A DNA stretch of 64,000 nucleotides, taken from Aquabacterium sp. J223 (GTDB lineage: Bacteria > Pseudomonadota > Gammaproteobacteria > Burkholderiales > Burkholderiaceae_C). Each line of letters begins with the position of its first letter. Position 1 is the stretch's first letter. Under the pieces are notes generated by a model. The model searched no databases. It was not told where the DNA came from and worked only from the letters and a program-made list of their open reading frames with translations. This document shows positions 11,625 to 21,515 of this stretch, one piece after another. The stretch covers positions 2,294,001 through 2,358,000 of the forward strand of contig NZ_CP088297.1 of assembly GCF_024666615.1 (NCBI RefSeq), given 5' to 3'. The translations under genes were made by a program, and so were the position numbers.

Positions 11625-12410
11625 ATGGACGCCAAAGTCGACATCCCGGTCACCGAGAAGGCGAAGCTCGCCGTCAACGGGCTCAACTTCTATTACGGCA
11701 GCTTTCACGCGCTGAAGCACATCAACCTGCAGATTCCCGAGCGCAAGGTCACCGCGTTCATCGGTCCATCGGGCTGCGGCAAGAGCACGCTGCTGCGCAC
11801 CTTCAACCGCATGTTCGAGCTCTACCCCGAACAGCGGGCCGAAGGCGAGATCCTGCTCGACGGCAGCAACATCCTGGACAAGAAGCTGGACGTGAGCCTG
11901 ATCCGGGCCAAGGTCGGCATGGTGTTCCAGAAGCCGACGCCGTTCCCGATGTCCATCTACGACAACATCGCCTTCGGCGTGCGGCTGTTCGAGAACCTGC
12001 CGCGGGTGGAGATGGACGAGCGGGTGGAATGGGCGCTGCGCAAGGCGGCGCTGTGGAACGAGGTCAAGGACAAGCTGGACCAGAGCGGTTCGGGCCTGTC
12101 CGGCGGCCAGCAGCAGCGGCTGTGCATCGCCCGCGGCATCGCCATTAAACCCGAGGTGCTGCTGCTCGACGAGCCTTGCTCGGCGCTCGACCCGATCTCC
12201 ACCGGCAAGATCGAAGAGCTGATCCACGAGCTGAAGAACGACTACACCGTCGTCATCGTGACGCACAACATGCAGCAGGCGGCCCGCTGCTCCGACTACA
12301 CCGCCTACATGTACCTGGGCGACCTGATCGAGTTCGGCCCCACTTCGGACCTCTTCATGAAGCCGAGGAAGAAGGAGACCGAGGACTACATCACCGGCCG
12401 CTTCGGCTGA
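11625..12410 (+). CDS. pstB: Phosphate ABC transporter ATP-binding protein
   Basis: ATPase subunit powering phosphate import, 261 residues. Walker [11 protein letters not shown]-loop [15 protein letters not shown] (a PstB hallmark), signature [13 protein letters not shown], Walker [13 protein letters not shown] and switch histidine VTHNM are all present. The start ATG 11625 lies 26 bases after pstA. PstB commonly also signals phosphate status to PhoR through PhoU. Confidence 0.98.
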   Translation: MDAKVDIPVTEKAKLAVNGLNFYYGSFHALKHINLQIPERKVTAFIGPSGCGKSTLLRTFNRMFELYPEQRAEGEILLDGSNILDKKLDVSLIRAKVGMVFQKPTPFPMSIYDNIAFGVRLFENLPRVEMDERVEWALRKAALWNEVKDKLDQSGSGLSGGQQQRLCIARGIAIKPEVLLLDEPCSALDPISTGKIEELIHELKNDYTVVIVTHNMQQAARCSDYTAYMYLGDLIEFGPTSDLFMKPRKKETEDYITGRFG

Positions 12411-12426
12411 TCGACAAGGGGCTCCC

Positions 12427-13134
12427 ATGACCGACAAGCACCTCTCGACCCAATTCGATGCCGAACTGAGCGGCATCTCCACCCGCGTGCTGGAGATGGG
12501 CGGCCTGGTCGAGTCGCAGGTCGCGCAGGCGGTCTATGCGCTCAGCCAGTTCAGCGGCGAGATCGCCAGCCAGGTGTTGGTACAGGAGGAGCGGGTCAAC
12601 CAGATGGAGATCGACATCGACCGCGACCTGTCGACCATCATCGCCCGCCGCCAGCCCACCGCCCGCGACCTGCGCCTGCTGATCGCCGTCTCGAAGACGA
12701 TCGCCAACCTGGAGCGGGTGGGCGACGAGGCGGCCCGCGTGGCGCGCACCGTGCAGCGGCTGCTCAACAGCGGCATGTCCAGCCGACTGCGCCTGCCGGT
12801 GGGCGACCTGGCCTTCGAGGCCGAACTGGCCACCGCCCAGCTGCGCAAGGCGCTCGACGCCTTCGCCCGCCTCGACACCGACCGCGCGCTGGAGGTGCTC
12901 AAGCAGGACGACCAGATCGACCAGGAGTTCGACGGCCTGATGCGCAAGCTCATCACCTACATGATGGAAGACCCGCGCACCATCTCGGCGTCGATCGACC
13001 TGGTCTTCGTCGCCAAGGCGATCGAGCGCATCGGCGACCACGCGAAGAACCTGGCCGAGGTGATCATCTACGTGGTCAAGGGCACCGACGTGCGCCACAA
13101 CCCGGTGGCGGCGGTCGAGTCGATGGTGCGCTGA
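12427..13134 (+). CDS. phoU: Phosphate transport system regulator PhoU
   Basis: PhoU links PstSCAB activity to the PhoR kinase and represses the Pho regulon when phosphate is ample. The 235-residue protein is all-helical with two PhoU repeats. The metal-binding E/DXXXD motifs are visible in each half: around KTIANLERVGDEAARVAR and KAIERIGDHAKNLAEVI. It follows pstB by 16 bases. Confidence 0.97.
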   Translation: MTDKHLSTQFDAELSGISTRVLEMGGLVESQVAQAVYALSQFSGEIASQVLVQEERVNQMEIDIDRDLSTIIARRQPTARDLRLLIAVSKTIANLERVGDEAARVARTVQRLLNSGMSSRLRLPVGDLAFEAELATAQLRKALDAFARLDTDRALEVLKQDDQIDQEFDGLMRKLITYMMEDPRTISASIDLVFVAKAIERIGDHAKNLAEVIIYVVKGTDVRHNPVAAVESMVR

Positions 13135-13180
13135 GACCGGCGCCCGACAACGCAATTCAGGCAGTGGGAGCAGCAAGGCG

Positions 13181-13882
13181 ATGAGCCGTGTCCTGGTGGT
13201 GGAAGACGAGTCGGCGATCGCCGAGCTGGTGTCGATCAACCTGCGCCACGCGGGCTACGAGGTGACGATCGCGCCCTCGGCCGAGCAGGCGCAGCGCGAG
13301 GTGGACCGCATGCTGCCCGACCTGGTGATCCTCGACTGGATGCTGCCGGGCCAGTCGGGCCTGTCGCTCGCCCGCCGCTGGCGCGGTGAAGCGCGCACCC
13401 GAGAGTTGCCCATCATCATGCTGACGGCCCGGTCGGAGGAGGCCGACAAGGTGAGCGGCCTGGACGCCGGTGCCGACGACTACCTGGCCAAGCCCTTCTC
13501 GACGCAGGAGCTGCTGGCCCGCATGCGGGCGGTGCTGCGGCGCAAGGCGCCGGAGGCGCTGGACGAGGCGGTGCAGGTGGCCGGCCTGCGCCTGGACCCG
13601 TCCACCCGGCGGGTGAGCTGCGAGGGCCGCGAGGTCAAGATCGGCCCCACCGAGTTCCGGCTCCTGCACTTCTTCATGACCCATCCGGAACGGGTGCACA
13701 GCCGGGCGCAGCTGCTCGACCGGGTGTGGGGCGACCACGTCTTCATCGAGGAGCGCACGGTGGACGTGCACGTCAAGCGGCTGCGCGAGGCGCTGACGCC
13801 GGTGCAGTGCGCCTCGATGATCGAGACCGTGCGCGGCGCCGGTTACCGCCTCACGCAGCAGGCCAGCGCCACGCAGGCCTGA
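13181..13882 (+). CDS. phoB: Phosphate regulon response regulator PhoB
   Basis: OmpR-family regulator of 233 residues that activates Pho-box promoters once phosphorylated. The receiver domain shows VLVVEDESAIAEL, phospho-acceptor Asp about 53 in VILDWMLPGQSG, MLTARSEEADK and the conserved Lys in DYLAKPFS. The winged-helix C-terminal domain includes GPTEFRLLHFFM and HVFIEERTVDVHVKRLREAL. The start is ATG 13181. A 25-codon ORF begins three bases after its stop. Confidence 0.97.
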   Translation: MSRVLVVEDESAIAELVSINLRHAGYEVTIAPSAEQAQREVDRMLPDLVILDWMLPGQSGLSLARRWRGEARTRELPIIMLTARSEEADKVSGLDAGADDYLAKPFSTQELLARMRAVLRRKAPEALDEAVQVAGLRLDPSTRRVSCEGREVKIGPTEFRLLHFFMTHPERVHSRAQLLDRVWGDHVFIEERTVDVHVKRLREALTPVQCASMIETVRGAGYRLTQQASATQA

Positions 13883-13885
13883 CCG

Positions 13886-13963
13886 ATGTCCTCGCCCGCT
13901 CGCCCGCGCTCACGACCCCCGCGGGAGGGTCGGCCCGCTTGCGGCGGCCCGCCGCTGGGCTGA
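13886..13963 (+). CDS. 25-codon ORF in the phoB-phoR gap (copy A)
   Basis: ATG 13886 to TGA 13961 encodes a basic, proline/arginine-rich peptide of 25 residues: M-S-S-P-A-R-P-R-S-R-P-P-R, then a Gly/Pro-rich end. A second ORF of exactly the same length and with 15 of 25 identical residues lies at 50142-50219, also two or three bases after an upstream stop. Five aligned codons differ only synonymously. It could be a real translated leader peptide coupled to phoB and phoR, or a structured repeat that happens to be open. I do not recognise it. Confidence 0.45.
   Translation: MSSPARPRSRPPREGRPACGGPPLG
13886..13963 (+). repeat. Dispersed operon-gap repeat, copy A
   Basis: This 78-base unit shares an invariant core CGCTCACGACCCCCG (13906-13920) with 50162-50176. 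It can form two hairpins: GACCC/GGGTC around 13914-13931, and a GGCCCGC-type stem after it. Only two copies occur in the window. Confidence 0.6.
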
Positions 13964-13993
13964 CCGCCTTCGGCCGTCAAAGGACGCCCCGAC

Positions 13994-15394
13994 GTGTGGT
14001 TCTGGATGCTGCCGCGGCTCGCCGCCGCCATGCTGTGCCTCTGGCTGGGGGCGGCCATCGGTTGGCTGTTCGGCGACCTGGCGCACGCGCCGGTGCTCGG
14101 CAGCCTGGCGGGCGGCAGCCTCGGCGTGCTGGCGGTGGTGGTCTTCGACGCGGCCCGCGCCCACAAGCTGATGCGCTGGCTGCGCGGCGACATGGAGGCC
14201 GCCGCGCCGCGTGACCGCGGCTTCTGGGGCGAGACCGGCTACCGGGTCGAGCGCGCGCTGCGCCAGCGCGAGCGCGCCCTGCTGCAGGAGCAGCACCGGC
14301 TGCAGCAGTTCCTGCAGGGCATCGAGGCCTCTCCCAACGGCGTGCTGCTGCTGGGCGCCGACGACCGCATCGAATGGTGCAGCAGCGTGGCCGCCGACCA
14401 CCTCGGGCTCGACCCGCTGCGCGACCGCCAGCAGCACGTGACCAACCTCGTGCGCGCGCCGTCCTTCGTCGCGCTGCTGCAGTCGTCGCGGGACGGGGAG
14501 GGCGTGCAGTTCCCGCGTCCCGGCGGGGCCGGCACGGTGTCGGTGCTGGTGCGGCGCTATGGCGCCGGCATGACCTTCGTGCTGACGCAGGACGTCACCG
14601 AGCGCGAGCGCCACGACGCCATGCGCCGCGAGTTCGTCGCCAACGTCTCGCACGAGATCCGCACGCCGCTCACCGTGCTGGCCGGCTTCGTCGAGACGCT
14701 GGCCGACCTGCCGTTGACCGAGAGCGAACGGCGCCGCGTGCTGGTCCTCATGCGGCAGCAGACCGACCGCATGCAGACGCTGGTGGCGGACCTGCTGACG
14801 CTGGCCCAGCTGGAAGGCAGCCCGCGTCCCGCCGCCGATCGTTGGGTGGCGCTGGCGCCGGTGCTGCAGCGGGTGGCGGCCGACGCGGCGTCGCTGTCGG
14901 CGGGCCGGCACCTGCTGCGGCTGGCGGGCGGCAGCGAGGAGTCGCTGACGGGCCTGCGCGGCTGGGAGATCGCCGGCGTCGAGAGCGAGCTGTACAGCGC
15001 GATCTCCAACCTCGTCAGCAACGCCGTGCGCTACACGCCGCCGGGCGGCACGGTGGAGCTGATGTGGCGGCTGCGGCCCGACGGCTGCGGCGAGATCGAC
15101 GTGGCCGACACCGGCATCGGCATCGCCCGCGAGCACCTGCCGCGGCTGACCGAACGCTTCTACCGGGTGGACGGCAGCCGCTCCCGCGACACCGGCGGCA
15201 CCGGCCTGGGCCTGTCCATCGTCAAGCACGCGGTGCAGCGCCATGGAGGCGAGCTGGACATCCAAAGCGAGCCGGGCAAGGGCTCGCGCTTCCGCCTGGT
15301 GCTGCCGGCATCGCGACTTCGCCGCCTGCCTGCGGTGGACATGGCCGCCGAGGCGAAGGCGCTGCCGCAGCCGTCGGCGTCGCAGCGGGCCTAG
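13994..15394 (+). CDS. phoR: Phosphate regulon sensor histidine kinase PhoR
   Basis: Membrane sensor kinase, 466 residues, that phosphorylates PhoB under phosphate limitation. Two N-terminal hydrophobic segments (RLAAAMLCLWLGAAIGWLFG and LAGGSLGVLAVVVF) are followed by a PAS-like region (QFLQGIEASPNGVLLL), the dimerisation H-box VANVSHEIRTPL, N-box SAISNLVSNAVRYT, and G-boxes DTGIGIAREHL and GGTGLGLSIVKH. The start is GTG 13994. The gap to phoB holds the 25-codon ORF. Confidence 0.96.
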   Translation: MWFWMLPRLAAAMLCLWLGAAIGWLFGDLAHAPVLGSLAGGSLGVLAVVVFDAARAHKLMRWLRGDMEAAAPRDRGFWGETGYRVERALRQRERALLQEQHRLQQFLQGIEASPNGVLLLGADDRIEWCSSVAADHLGLDPLRDRQQHVTNLVRAPSFVALLQSSRDGEGVQFPRPGGAGTVSVLVRRYGAGMTFVLTQDVTERERHDAMRREFVANVSHEIRTPLTVLAGFVETLADLPLTESERRRVLVLMRQQTDRMQTLVADLLTLAQLEGSPRPAADRWVALAPVLQRVAADAASLSAGRHLLRLAGGSEESLTGLRGWEIAGVESELYSAISNLVSNAVRYTPPGGTVELMWRLRPDGCGEIDVADTGIGIAREHLPRLTERFYRVDGSRSRDTGGTGLGLSIVKHAVQRHGGELDIQSEPGKGSRFRLVLPASRLRRLPAVDMAAEAKALPQPSASQRA

Positions 15395-15416
15395 GGCCGC
15401 CGCGCAGCGCCGTGCT

Positions 15417-17093
15417 TCAACGCGCCGGGCCGGCGCGCCGGCGATCGTCGGCGCGGCGGTACACCACCAGCACGTCGTTGCGATCGGTCGGCCGTCGTTC
15501 CTGAGCGACCCGGCGCCAGCCTGGCGGCGCGGCCCGGCCGGGGGCCAGCAGCAGCACCGGGCAGGCGGTGCGCTCGGCCGGGGTGACGGCATCGACCTCG
15601 CGCCGGCCGAAATGCACCAGGGCGGCCACGGTCGGGCGGCCCAGCCCCGGCGCCGCGAGGCAGCCGTCGGCAGGCCAGTGCAGCTGCAGCCGTTGCACCC
15701 AGGGCCGCAGGCTGCGCGCATGGTCCAGCAGCGGCAGCCACAGCGTCAGCAGCAGCAGCCAGCACAGGCCCACGCCGCCGGCCGGCAGCACCAGGCTCTT
15801 CCACAGCGCCTGGCGGTGGCGGCCGGTGCGCCAGCGCACCAGTGCCAGCCAGGCCGCCGTTCCCACCAGGGCCACCAGCAGCTCCAGCGGCGAGAAGCGG
15901 GCGACGAAGTCGGGCGCCAGCCGGGCGACGTTGGCCGCCGGCTTGGCCGGCACCCCGGTCATCAGCGCCACGTAGATCACCCAGATGGTGATGGCGCAGG
16001 CGGTGAAGAAGAAGACCGAGAACCAGTCCATCGCCGCCGCCGTGCTGCGTCGGAGCGTGGGCAGCGCGAAGGCGGCCAGCACGGCCATGCCGGGCAGGGC
16101 GAGCATCAGGGCACGGTCGCTGCCGCCCATGGCGATGGTGGACACCAGGCCGACCCCGGTCGTGGCCAGCGGCAGCCCCAGGTGGGGTTCGCCCAGCCGG
16201 CGGCGCCACTGCCACAGCGTCCACAGCGCCAGCAGCCACAGCGGCCAGAGGAACCACAGCAACAGACGGCCGGTGCGCAGCCAGTCGTCGGCCGAACCGG
16301 GCAACGCCAACCGGAGCTGCCAGGTGTGCAGCTGCGCGGCCGCGGCCAGCGCCAGCAGCGTCGCAGCGCCGACCCAGGGCGCGAAGGCGCGTCGGGTCGG
16401 ACCGGCCCGGTGGTTCAGGCACAGCGCGGTGGCGAGCGCGCCCATCGCCAGCGCCATGCTCGGCGCGCCGCTGGTCGCCAGCAGCGGCAGCGCCACCAGC
16501 ACCGCCAGCCGGGCCCGCCAGCGCCGGGCGCCGTCCACCGCCAGCGACCACAGCAGCAGGGCGACCGCGAACAGCTGCACCAGCTCCGGCGTCGTCTCGT
16601 GGCCGAGCTGCAGCAGACCGAGCGAGGCGATCAAGGCCAGCACGGCGCCGTCGGCCACCGCCCTCGCGTAGTCGACGGGATGGGCCTCGCCGCCGAAGGC
16701 GAAGGGCAGCGGCTGCGCCGCGGGCGTGCGGCCGAAGTGGAAGCAGCTGTACCAGGTCAGGGCCAGCACGCCGACCAGCAGCAGGCCGAAGGGCAGCCGC
16801 GCGGCCAGCGCCGGGTCGACCCAGGGCGAGAGCAGCGCGATGGCCAGCGCGCCCAGCCAGTGCGGCAGCACCGCGGTGTCCACCGGCAGGCCGCCCAGCG
16901 TCGGCGACAGCCAGCCGGTGCGGCCGGCCGCCATCTCCACCATGTAGCCGAAGGCGGTGAGGTCCGCTGCCTTCCAGGGGTCGCGCCCGAACAGCCCCGG
17001 CAGCACGTAGGCCGCGCAGAAGGCCAGCAGCGCCAGGCGCGGCAGCCGCTGGACGGCGCGCTGGCTGACGAGGGCGGGGTTGGGTGAGTTCAC
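15417..17093 (-). CDS. Polytopic membrane glycosyltransferase-like protein (GT39/ArnT-type)
   Basis: A 558-residue protein with roughly ten hydrophobic segments and a C-terminal soluble region. The first loop after TM1 (LPGLFGRDPWKAADLTAFGYMVEM) resembles the GT-C glycosyltransferases such as ArnT, where an acidic residue there is catalytic, followed by TGWLSPTLGGLPV. The soluble C-terminus contains WPADGCLAAPGLGRPTVAALVHFGRREVD and ends in a low-complexity basic tail. Such enzymes move a lipid-linked sugar to an outer acceptor; the substrate cannot be told from sequence. It converges with phoR and is divergent from nothing nearby. Confidence 0.7.
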   Translation of the reverse strand: MNSPNPALVSQRAVQRLPRLALLAFCAAYVLPGLFGRDPWKAADLTAFGYMVEMAAGRTGWLSPTLGGLPVDTAVLPHWLGALAIALLSPWVDPALAARLPFGLLLVGVLALTWYSCFHFGRTPAAQPLPFAFGGEAHPVDYARAVADGAVLALIASLGLLQLGHETTPELVQLFAVALLLWSLAVDGARRWRARLAVLVALPLLATSGAPSMALAMGALATALCLNHRAGPTRRAFAPWVGAATLLALAAAAQLHTWQLRLALPGSADDWLRTGRLLLWFLWPLWLLALWTLWQWRRRLGEPHLGLPLATTGVGLVSTIAMGGSDRALMLALPGMAVLAAFALPTLRRSTAAAMDWFSVFFFTACAITIWVIYVALMTGVPAKPAANVARLAPDFVARFSPLELLVALVGTAAWLALVRWRTGRHRQALWKSLVLPAGGVGLCWLLLLTLWLPLLDHARSLRPWVQRLQLHWPADGCLAAPGLGRPTVAALVHFGRREVDAVTPAERTACPVLLLAPGRAAPPGWRRVAQERRPTDRNDVLVVYRRADDRRRAGPAR

Positions 17094-17131
17094 GCGCAGG
17101 GCGACCAGGCGGTCCGTCGCGGCGGCGGCGA

Positions 17132-17159
17132 CAAAGAAAAAGGCAGCCCGTGAGCTGCC
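17132..17159 (-). terminator. Rho-independent terminator of rpmE2
   Basis: On the minus strand GGCAGC-tcacgg-GCTGCC (17142-17159) is followed by TTTTTCTTT (17132-17141). It lies about 30 bases after the rpmE2 stop. Confidence 0.88.
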
Positions 17160-17190
17160 TTCGTCTGGAGACGGTGCGAGGACCGACCGA

Positions 17191-17445
17191 TCACTTCTTC
17201 AGGTGCGCAAACTTGTTGCGGAACTTCTCGACCCGACCGCCCAGGTTGTCCACGCTCTTCTGCGTGCCGGTGTAGAAGGGGTGCGACTCGCTGGTGGTCT
17301 CCAGCTTCATCAGCGGCAGTTCGCGGCCGTCGTCCAGCTTGATGGTCTCGCGGGTCTGCGCGCAGGACCGGGTGACGAACTTGAAGCCGTTGGACAGGTC
17401 GACGAAGCAGACGTCGCGGTAGTTCGGGTGGATGCCGTCTTTCAT
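17191..17445 (-). CDS. rpmE2: 50S ribosomal protein L31, type B
   Basis: L31 bridges the ribosomal subunits. The 84-residue protein begins [20 protein letters not shown] and contains [19 protein letters not shown]. It lacks the CXXC zinc pairs of the type A protein, so it is the zinc-independent type B form. It lies downstream of rho, with its own TATAAT-like -10 (17555-17560 on the minus strand) and a terminator behind it. Confidence 0.97.
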   Translation of the reverse strand: MKDGIHPNYRDVCFVDLSNGFKFVTRSCAQTRETIKLDDGRELPLMKLETTSESHPFYTGTQKSVDNLGGRVEKFRNKFAHLKK

Positions 17446-17554
17446 GGGAAACCTCGCTGGAGTGGTTGGCAGCCACGCCCGTCGCCCGGTCAACTGGAAG
17501 GTCGAGTTGATCTCGGGGCCTGACGGCGCACTTGCGCAAAGCGGAAAACCGCGG

Positions 17555-17560
17555 ATTATA
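17555..17560 (-). promoter_or_regulatory. TATAAT -10 box upstream of rpmE2
   Basis: A perfect TATAAT on the minus strand just after the rho stop codon, 110 bases before the L31 start. It suggests that rpmE2 has its own promoter with a moderately long leader. No clear -35 was checked. Confidence 0.5.
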
Positions 17561-17562
17561 GA

Positions 17563-18828
17563 TCAGCCCCCTCGACGCATCATGTCGAAGAAGTCGATGT
17601 TGGTCTTCGTCGCCTTCATCTTGTCGAGGATGAACTCCATCGCCTCGATCTCGTCCATCGGGTAGAGCAGCTTGCGCAGGATCCAGCTCTTCTGCAGGAT
17701 CTCCGGCTTGAGCAGCAGTTCCTCGCGCCGGGTGCCGCTCTTGTTGAGCAGGATCGACGGGTAGACGCGCTTCTCGGACATGCGGCGGTCGAGGTGGATC
17801 TCGCAGTTGCCGGTGCCCTTGAACTCCTCGTAGATCACCTCGTCCATGCGCGAGCCGGTGTCCACCAGGGCGGTGCCGATGATGGTCAGCGAGCCGCCTT
17901 CCTCGATGTTGCGCGCCGCACCGAAGAAGCGCTTCGGCCGCTGCAGGGCGTTGGCGTCGACACCGCCGGTGAGCACCTTGCCCGAGCTCGGCAGCACGTT
18001 GTTGTAGGCGCGGGCCAGGCGGGTGATCGAGTCGAGCAGGATGACCACGTCCTTCTTCAGCTCGACCAGGCGCTTGGCACGTTCGATCACCATCTCGGCC
18101 ACCTGCACGTGGCGCTGCGCCGGCTCGTCGAAGGTGGAACTGATGACCTCGCCGCGCACGGTGCGCTGCATCTCCGTCACTTCCTCCGGCCGCTCGTCGA
18201 CCAGCAGCACGATGAGGTAGATGTCGGGGTGGTTGGCGACGATGGCGTGCGCGAGGTGCTGCATCATCACCGTCTTGCCGCTCTTGGGCGGCGCCACCAG
18301 CAGGGCGCGCTGGCCTTTGCCGATCGGCGAGATGAGGTCGATGATGCGGCTGGTGATGTTCTCGTCCCCCTTGACGAGCTCGCGTTCGAGCTTGAACTGC
18401 TCCTTGGGGAACAAGGGCGTCAGGTTCTCGAACATGATCTTGTGCTTGCTCTCCTCCGGGGTGAGCCCGTTCACGCGATCGACCTTGACCAGCGCGAAGT
18501 AGCGCTCGCCGTCCTTGGGCACCCGAACCTCGCCCTCGACCATGTCGCCGGTGTGCAGGTTGAAGCGCCGGATCTGGCTCGGCGACAGGTAGATGTCGTC
18601 GGTGCTCGCCATGTAGCTGGTGTCCGGCGAGCGCAGGAAGCCGAAGCCGTCGGGCAGCACTTCCAGCACGCCGTCGCCGAAGACCTGCTCGCCGGCCTTG
18701 GCGCGCTTCTTCATGATCGCGAACATCAGCTCCTGCTTGCGCAGGCGGGCGACGTTGTCGATCTCCAGCGCCTCGCCCATCTTGATGAGTTCGGAGACGT
18801 GCTGGGCTTTGAGTTCGGACAGGTGCAT
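17563..18828 (-). CDS. rho: Transcription termination factor Rho
   Basis: Hexameric RNA helicase that ends transcription at C-rich sites. It has 421 residues. The N-terminal helical domain ([19 protein letters not shown]) is followed by an OB-fold RNA-binding domain ([31 protein letters not shown]), Walker A APPKSGKT, Walker [18 protein letters not shown]-loop [13 protein letters not shown] and R-loop [11 protein letters not shown]. trxA is upstream on the same strand; a long leader separates them. Confidence 0.98.
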   Translation of the reverse strand: MHLSELKAQHVSELIKMGEALEIDNVARLRKQELMFAIMKKRAKAGEQVFGDGVLEVLPDGFGFLRSPDTSYMASTDDIYLSPSQIRRFNLHTGDMVEGEVRVPKDGERYFALVKVDRVNGLTPEESKHKIMFENLTPLFPKEQFKLERELVKGDENITSRIIDLISPIGKGQRALLVAPPKSGKTVMMQHLAHAIVANHPDIYLIVLLVDERPEEVTEMQRTVRGEVISSTFDEPAQRHVQVAEMVIERAKRLVELKKDVVILLDSITRLARAYNNVLPSSGKVLTGGVDANALQRPKRFFGAARNIEEGGSLTIIGTALVDTGSRMDEVIYEEFKGTGNCEIHLDRRMSEKRVYPSILLNKSGTRREELLLKPEILQKSWILRKLLYPMDEIEAMEFILDKMKATKTNIDFFDMMRRGG

Positions 18829-19122
18829 TGGGACGTCCTGGTAGGGAAGGGCGCCGCCATCGGGCGGGCGCCGGGCCGCCGGCCATGCAGCCAACGAGGT
18901 GCATGCCGAGGCGGGCGGCGACGGGCTGCAGCTGGCTGCGGCCGTTCACCGCGGCACGCCCACAACGGGCGCGCACAAACGGAAAACGCGTGGTTAACGC
19001 GACAGGAAAACGCTGGATTCGGGGCCGGAACCACGCGCCGTACTGGGCGTGGCGGCAGGTCCGCTCGCGGGTGCCGAGGGCCGGGCGGCCATCACGCCAC
19101 CCGCGGATGGGACGAGATTATA
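18829..19122 (-). promoter_or_regulatory. rho leader with TATAAT at its 5' end
   Basis: About 290 bases without a convincing gene lie between trxA and rho. A perfect TATAAT (minus strand, 19117-19122) overlaps the trxA stop codon, so the rho mRNA may carry a leader of about 280 nt. In E. coli rho is autoregulated by termination in its leader; the same is plausible here but not shown by the sequence. Confidence 0.45.
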
Positions 19123-19447
19123 GGTGAGCGTCGATGAAGCTGGTCAACTGCGCCTTCGACAGCGCGCCGACCTTGGTCGCCGCGTGCTGGCCGTCCTTGA
19201 ACAGCATCAGCGTCGGGATGCCGCGGATGCCGAACTTGGCCGGCACGTCACGGTTCTCGTCGACGTTCATCTTGGCGATCTGGAGCCGGCCGCCGTAGTC
19301 CTTGGCCACCTCGTCGAGGATGGGCGCAATCATCTTGCAGGGACCGCACCACTCGGCCCAGTAGTCCACCAGCACCGGCTTGTTGGACTGCAGGACGTCG
19401 CTCTCGAAGGACGCGTCGGAAATGTGTTTGATCAGCTCGCTGCTCAT
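19118..19447 (-). CDS. trxA: Thioredoxin 1
   Basis: Cytoplasmic disulfide reductase of 109 residues. The active site [10 protein letters not shown] has its cysteines at about 34 and 37. The cis-proline loop [14 protein letters not shown] and the buried-Asp segment VLVDYWA are intact. It lies upstream of rho on the same strand, as in many beta- and gamma-proteobacteria. Confidence 0.98.
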   Translation of the reverse strand: MSSELIKHISDASFESDVLQSNKPVLVDYWAEWCGPCKMIAPILDEVAKDYGGRLQIAKMNVDENRDVPAKFGIRGIPTLMLFKDGQHAATKVGALSKAQLTSFIDAHL

Positions 19448-19690
19448 CGGGTGTCCTCTCGTCGGCCACACCGGTCGACGCTCGCCTTGCCATCGCGGCA
19501 TGTCACAAAGATTCTGACATAAAGCGCCTTTTCGACGGGGTGGGCGGCGGCTGGCCCTGGACGCGGAAGGGCTCCCCTTCGGCTGTGCATGAATGCCGGC
19601 CGGACCACGTTATGCCGCCGGATTCGGCGTTTGTTCCAGGCTTCCGGCCGCACCGGGCACGGGTCCAATGGCGGCATTCGCCCGCATTCC

Positions 19691-21515
19691 ATGGCCACCT
19701 CCGCCGCCGCCCCTGCCGCCGCCTCGCCCGTCCGCCCCGCCGTGCGACGGCTGGGTCGCTTCGAACTGCTGCAACTGCTGGGCAAGAGCGAGCGCACCAT
19801 GCTGTGGCGGGTGCACGACCCGCGCGCCGGGCAGGAACTGCTGCTGGCGCTGCCGCGGGTCCAGCCGGCCCAGGCGTCGGCCCTGGACCGCTGGCAGCAG
19901 GCGGTGCGCAAGGCGGCACGGCTGAGCCACCCGCACCTGGCGCCCGTGGTCGAGGTCGGCGAGCAGGAGCGCTGGCCCTACGTGGCCTACGACCGTGCCC
20001 TCGGCACGACGCTGGTGGAGCGCGCCGGGCGCGATGCCCCGGCCCCGGTCGACGTCGCGCGTCAGCTCGTGCAGGCGCTCGACGGCCTGGCCTTCGCGCA
20101 CGAGGCGGGCGTTGCCCATGGCGACCTGCAGCCCTTTCACCTGCTGGTGGCCGACAGCGGCCAGGTGCGCCTGCTCGGCTTCGAGGTCGCCCTCGCCGAC
20201 GCCGCCCCCCGCCGCCGACGGCGCGGCCGCCGCGCGCAACCTGTCCATGGACCCGATCGAGCTGCAGGCGCAGCGCCAGTCGGCCGAGCGCGACGTGCTG
20301 GCCATGGGCCTCGTCCTGCACCGCCAGCTGGCCCATCAGCCGGCGCTCGACGAAGAGGACCTGGGCCGTGTGATCGCCCGCATGCCGCCCGCCGGGCCGG
20401 AACTGGTGCGGCTGCCGTGGAGCCTGCCGCGGCCGGTGCCCGAGGCGCTGCGCGCCATCGCCAACCGCTGCACCGACCGCCAGGAACGCCATCGGTACCG
20501 CAACGCCCGCACGCTGTCGCGCGCGCTGCAGGGCTGGCTCGACGCCGAGGCCAGCAACGCCGGCGGTGCGCTGTCGCTGCTGCTCGACCGGGTGCGCGCG
20601 CAGGGGGCCCTGCCGTCGGCACCCGGCGGCTCGGTGCGCGTCTCGCAGCTGATGCGCATGGAGCGCGAACGCACCAACGAACTGGCCGAGATCGTGCTGC
20701 GCGACCTGGCCCTGTCCTTCGAGCTGCTGCGGCTGGTCAACACCGCCGACGCGCAGCTGTCGGCCAACGGCGGCGCGGTGCTGACGTTGCGCCGCGCCAT
20801 CGCGCTGCTGGGCCTCCAGGGCGTGCAGCGGGCCGCGCAGGCGCTGCGGCCCTGGCCCGGCAGCCTGCAGCCCGAGGCCGCGCAGGCGCTGGCCTCGCTC
20901 ATCGCCACCGTGCAGCGCGCCGGCCGCGTGGCGCAGGCACTGCGGCCGCCGGGCTACGACCGGGAGGTGGTCCACCTGGTGACCCTGCTGCAGAACCTCG
21001 GCCGCCTCGTCGTGCAGGCCCATTTCCCGGAGGAGGCGGTACAGCTGCGCAAGCTGATGCAGAGCGCGCCGTCCGACAAGCCCGGCGAACCGGACGAACC
21101 CGGGATGACGGAAGAGCAGGCCAGCTTCGCCGTGCTGGGCGCCGACGTGCAGGCCATGGGCCTGGCGGTGGCGCGGCAGTGGGGCCTGGACGACAGCGTG
21201 CTGCACATGGTGCGGCGCCTGCCGCTCGGCGCGCCGGCACGCGCGGCCGACGGCGACGACGACCTGCTGCGCGCCCTGGCCAGCGCCGCCAACGAGACGG
21301 TGGACGCCAGCGCGCTGCCCGCCGCGCAGGTGGTGCCCGCGCTGCAGCGGGTGGTGCAGCGTTATGGCCGCGCCCTCGGCCTGACGTTGAAGGACCTGCA
21401 GCAGGCGCTGCAACTGGCCGCCACGCCGGGCGGCGAGGACATCACGGTGGGCGCGTCGGCGCCCGGGTCGCCCGGCGCCGCCGACGACACCCTCCGCCGA
21501 TCGGAGCCTCGATGA
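19691..21515 (+). CDS. Pseudokinase-HDOD regulator (frameshifted)
   Basis: About 607 residues after correcting one base. Residues 15-190 look like a protein kinase lobe (LGRFELLQLLGKSERTMLW) but catalytic residues are lost: no VAIK lysine (LLLALPRV), HRDLKP is HGDLQP with the following Asn replaced, and DFG reads LGF. It is therefore a likely pseudokinase. Residues about 300-500 form an HDOD domain (SQLMRMERERTNELAEIVLRDLALSFELLRLVN, IALLGLQGVQRAAQAL). The frame breaks at six C (20205-20210); deleting one gives DAAPAADGAAAARNLSMD. The stop overlaps the next gene as ATGA. A signalling adaptor for its partner is inference. Confidence 0.75.
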
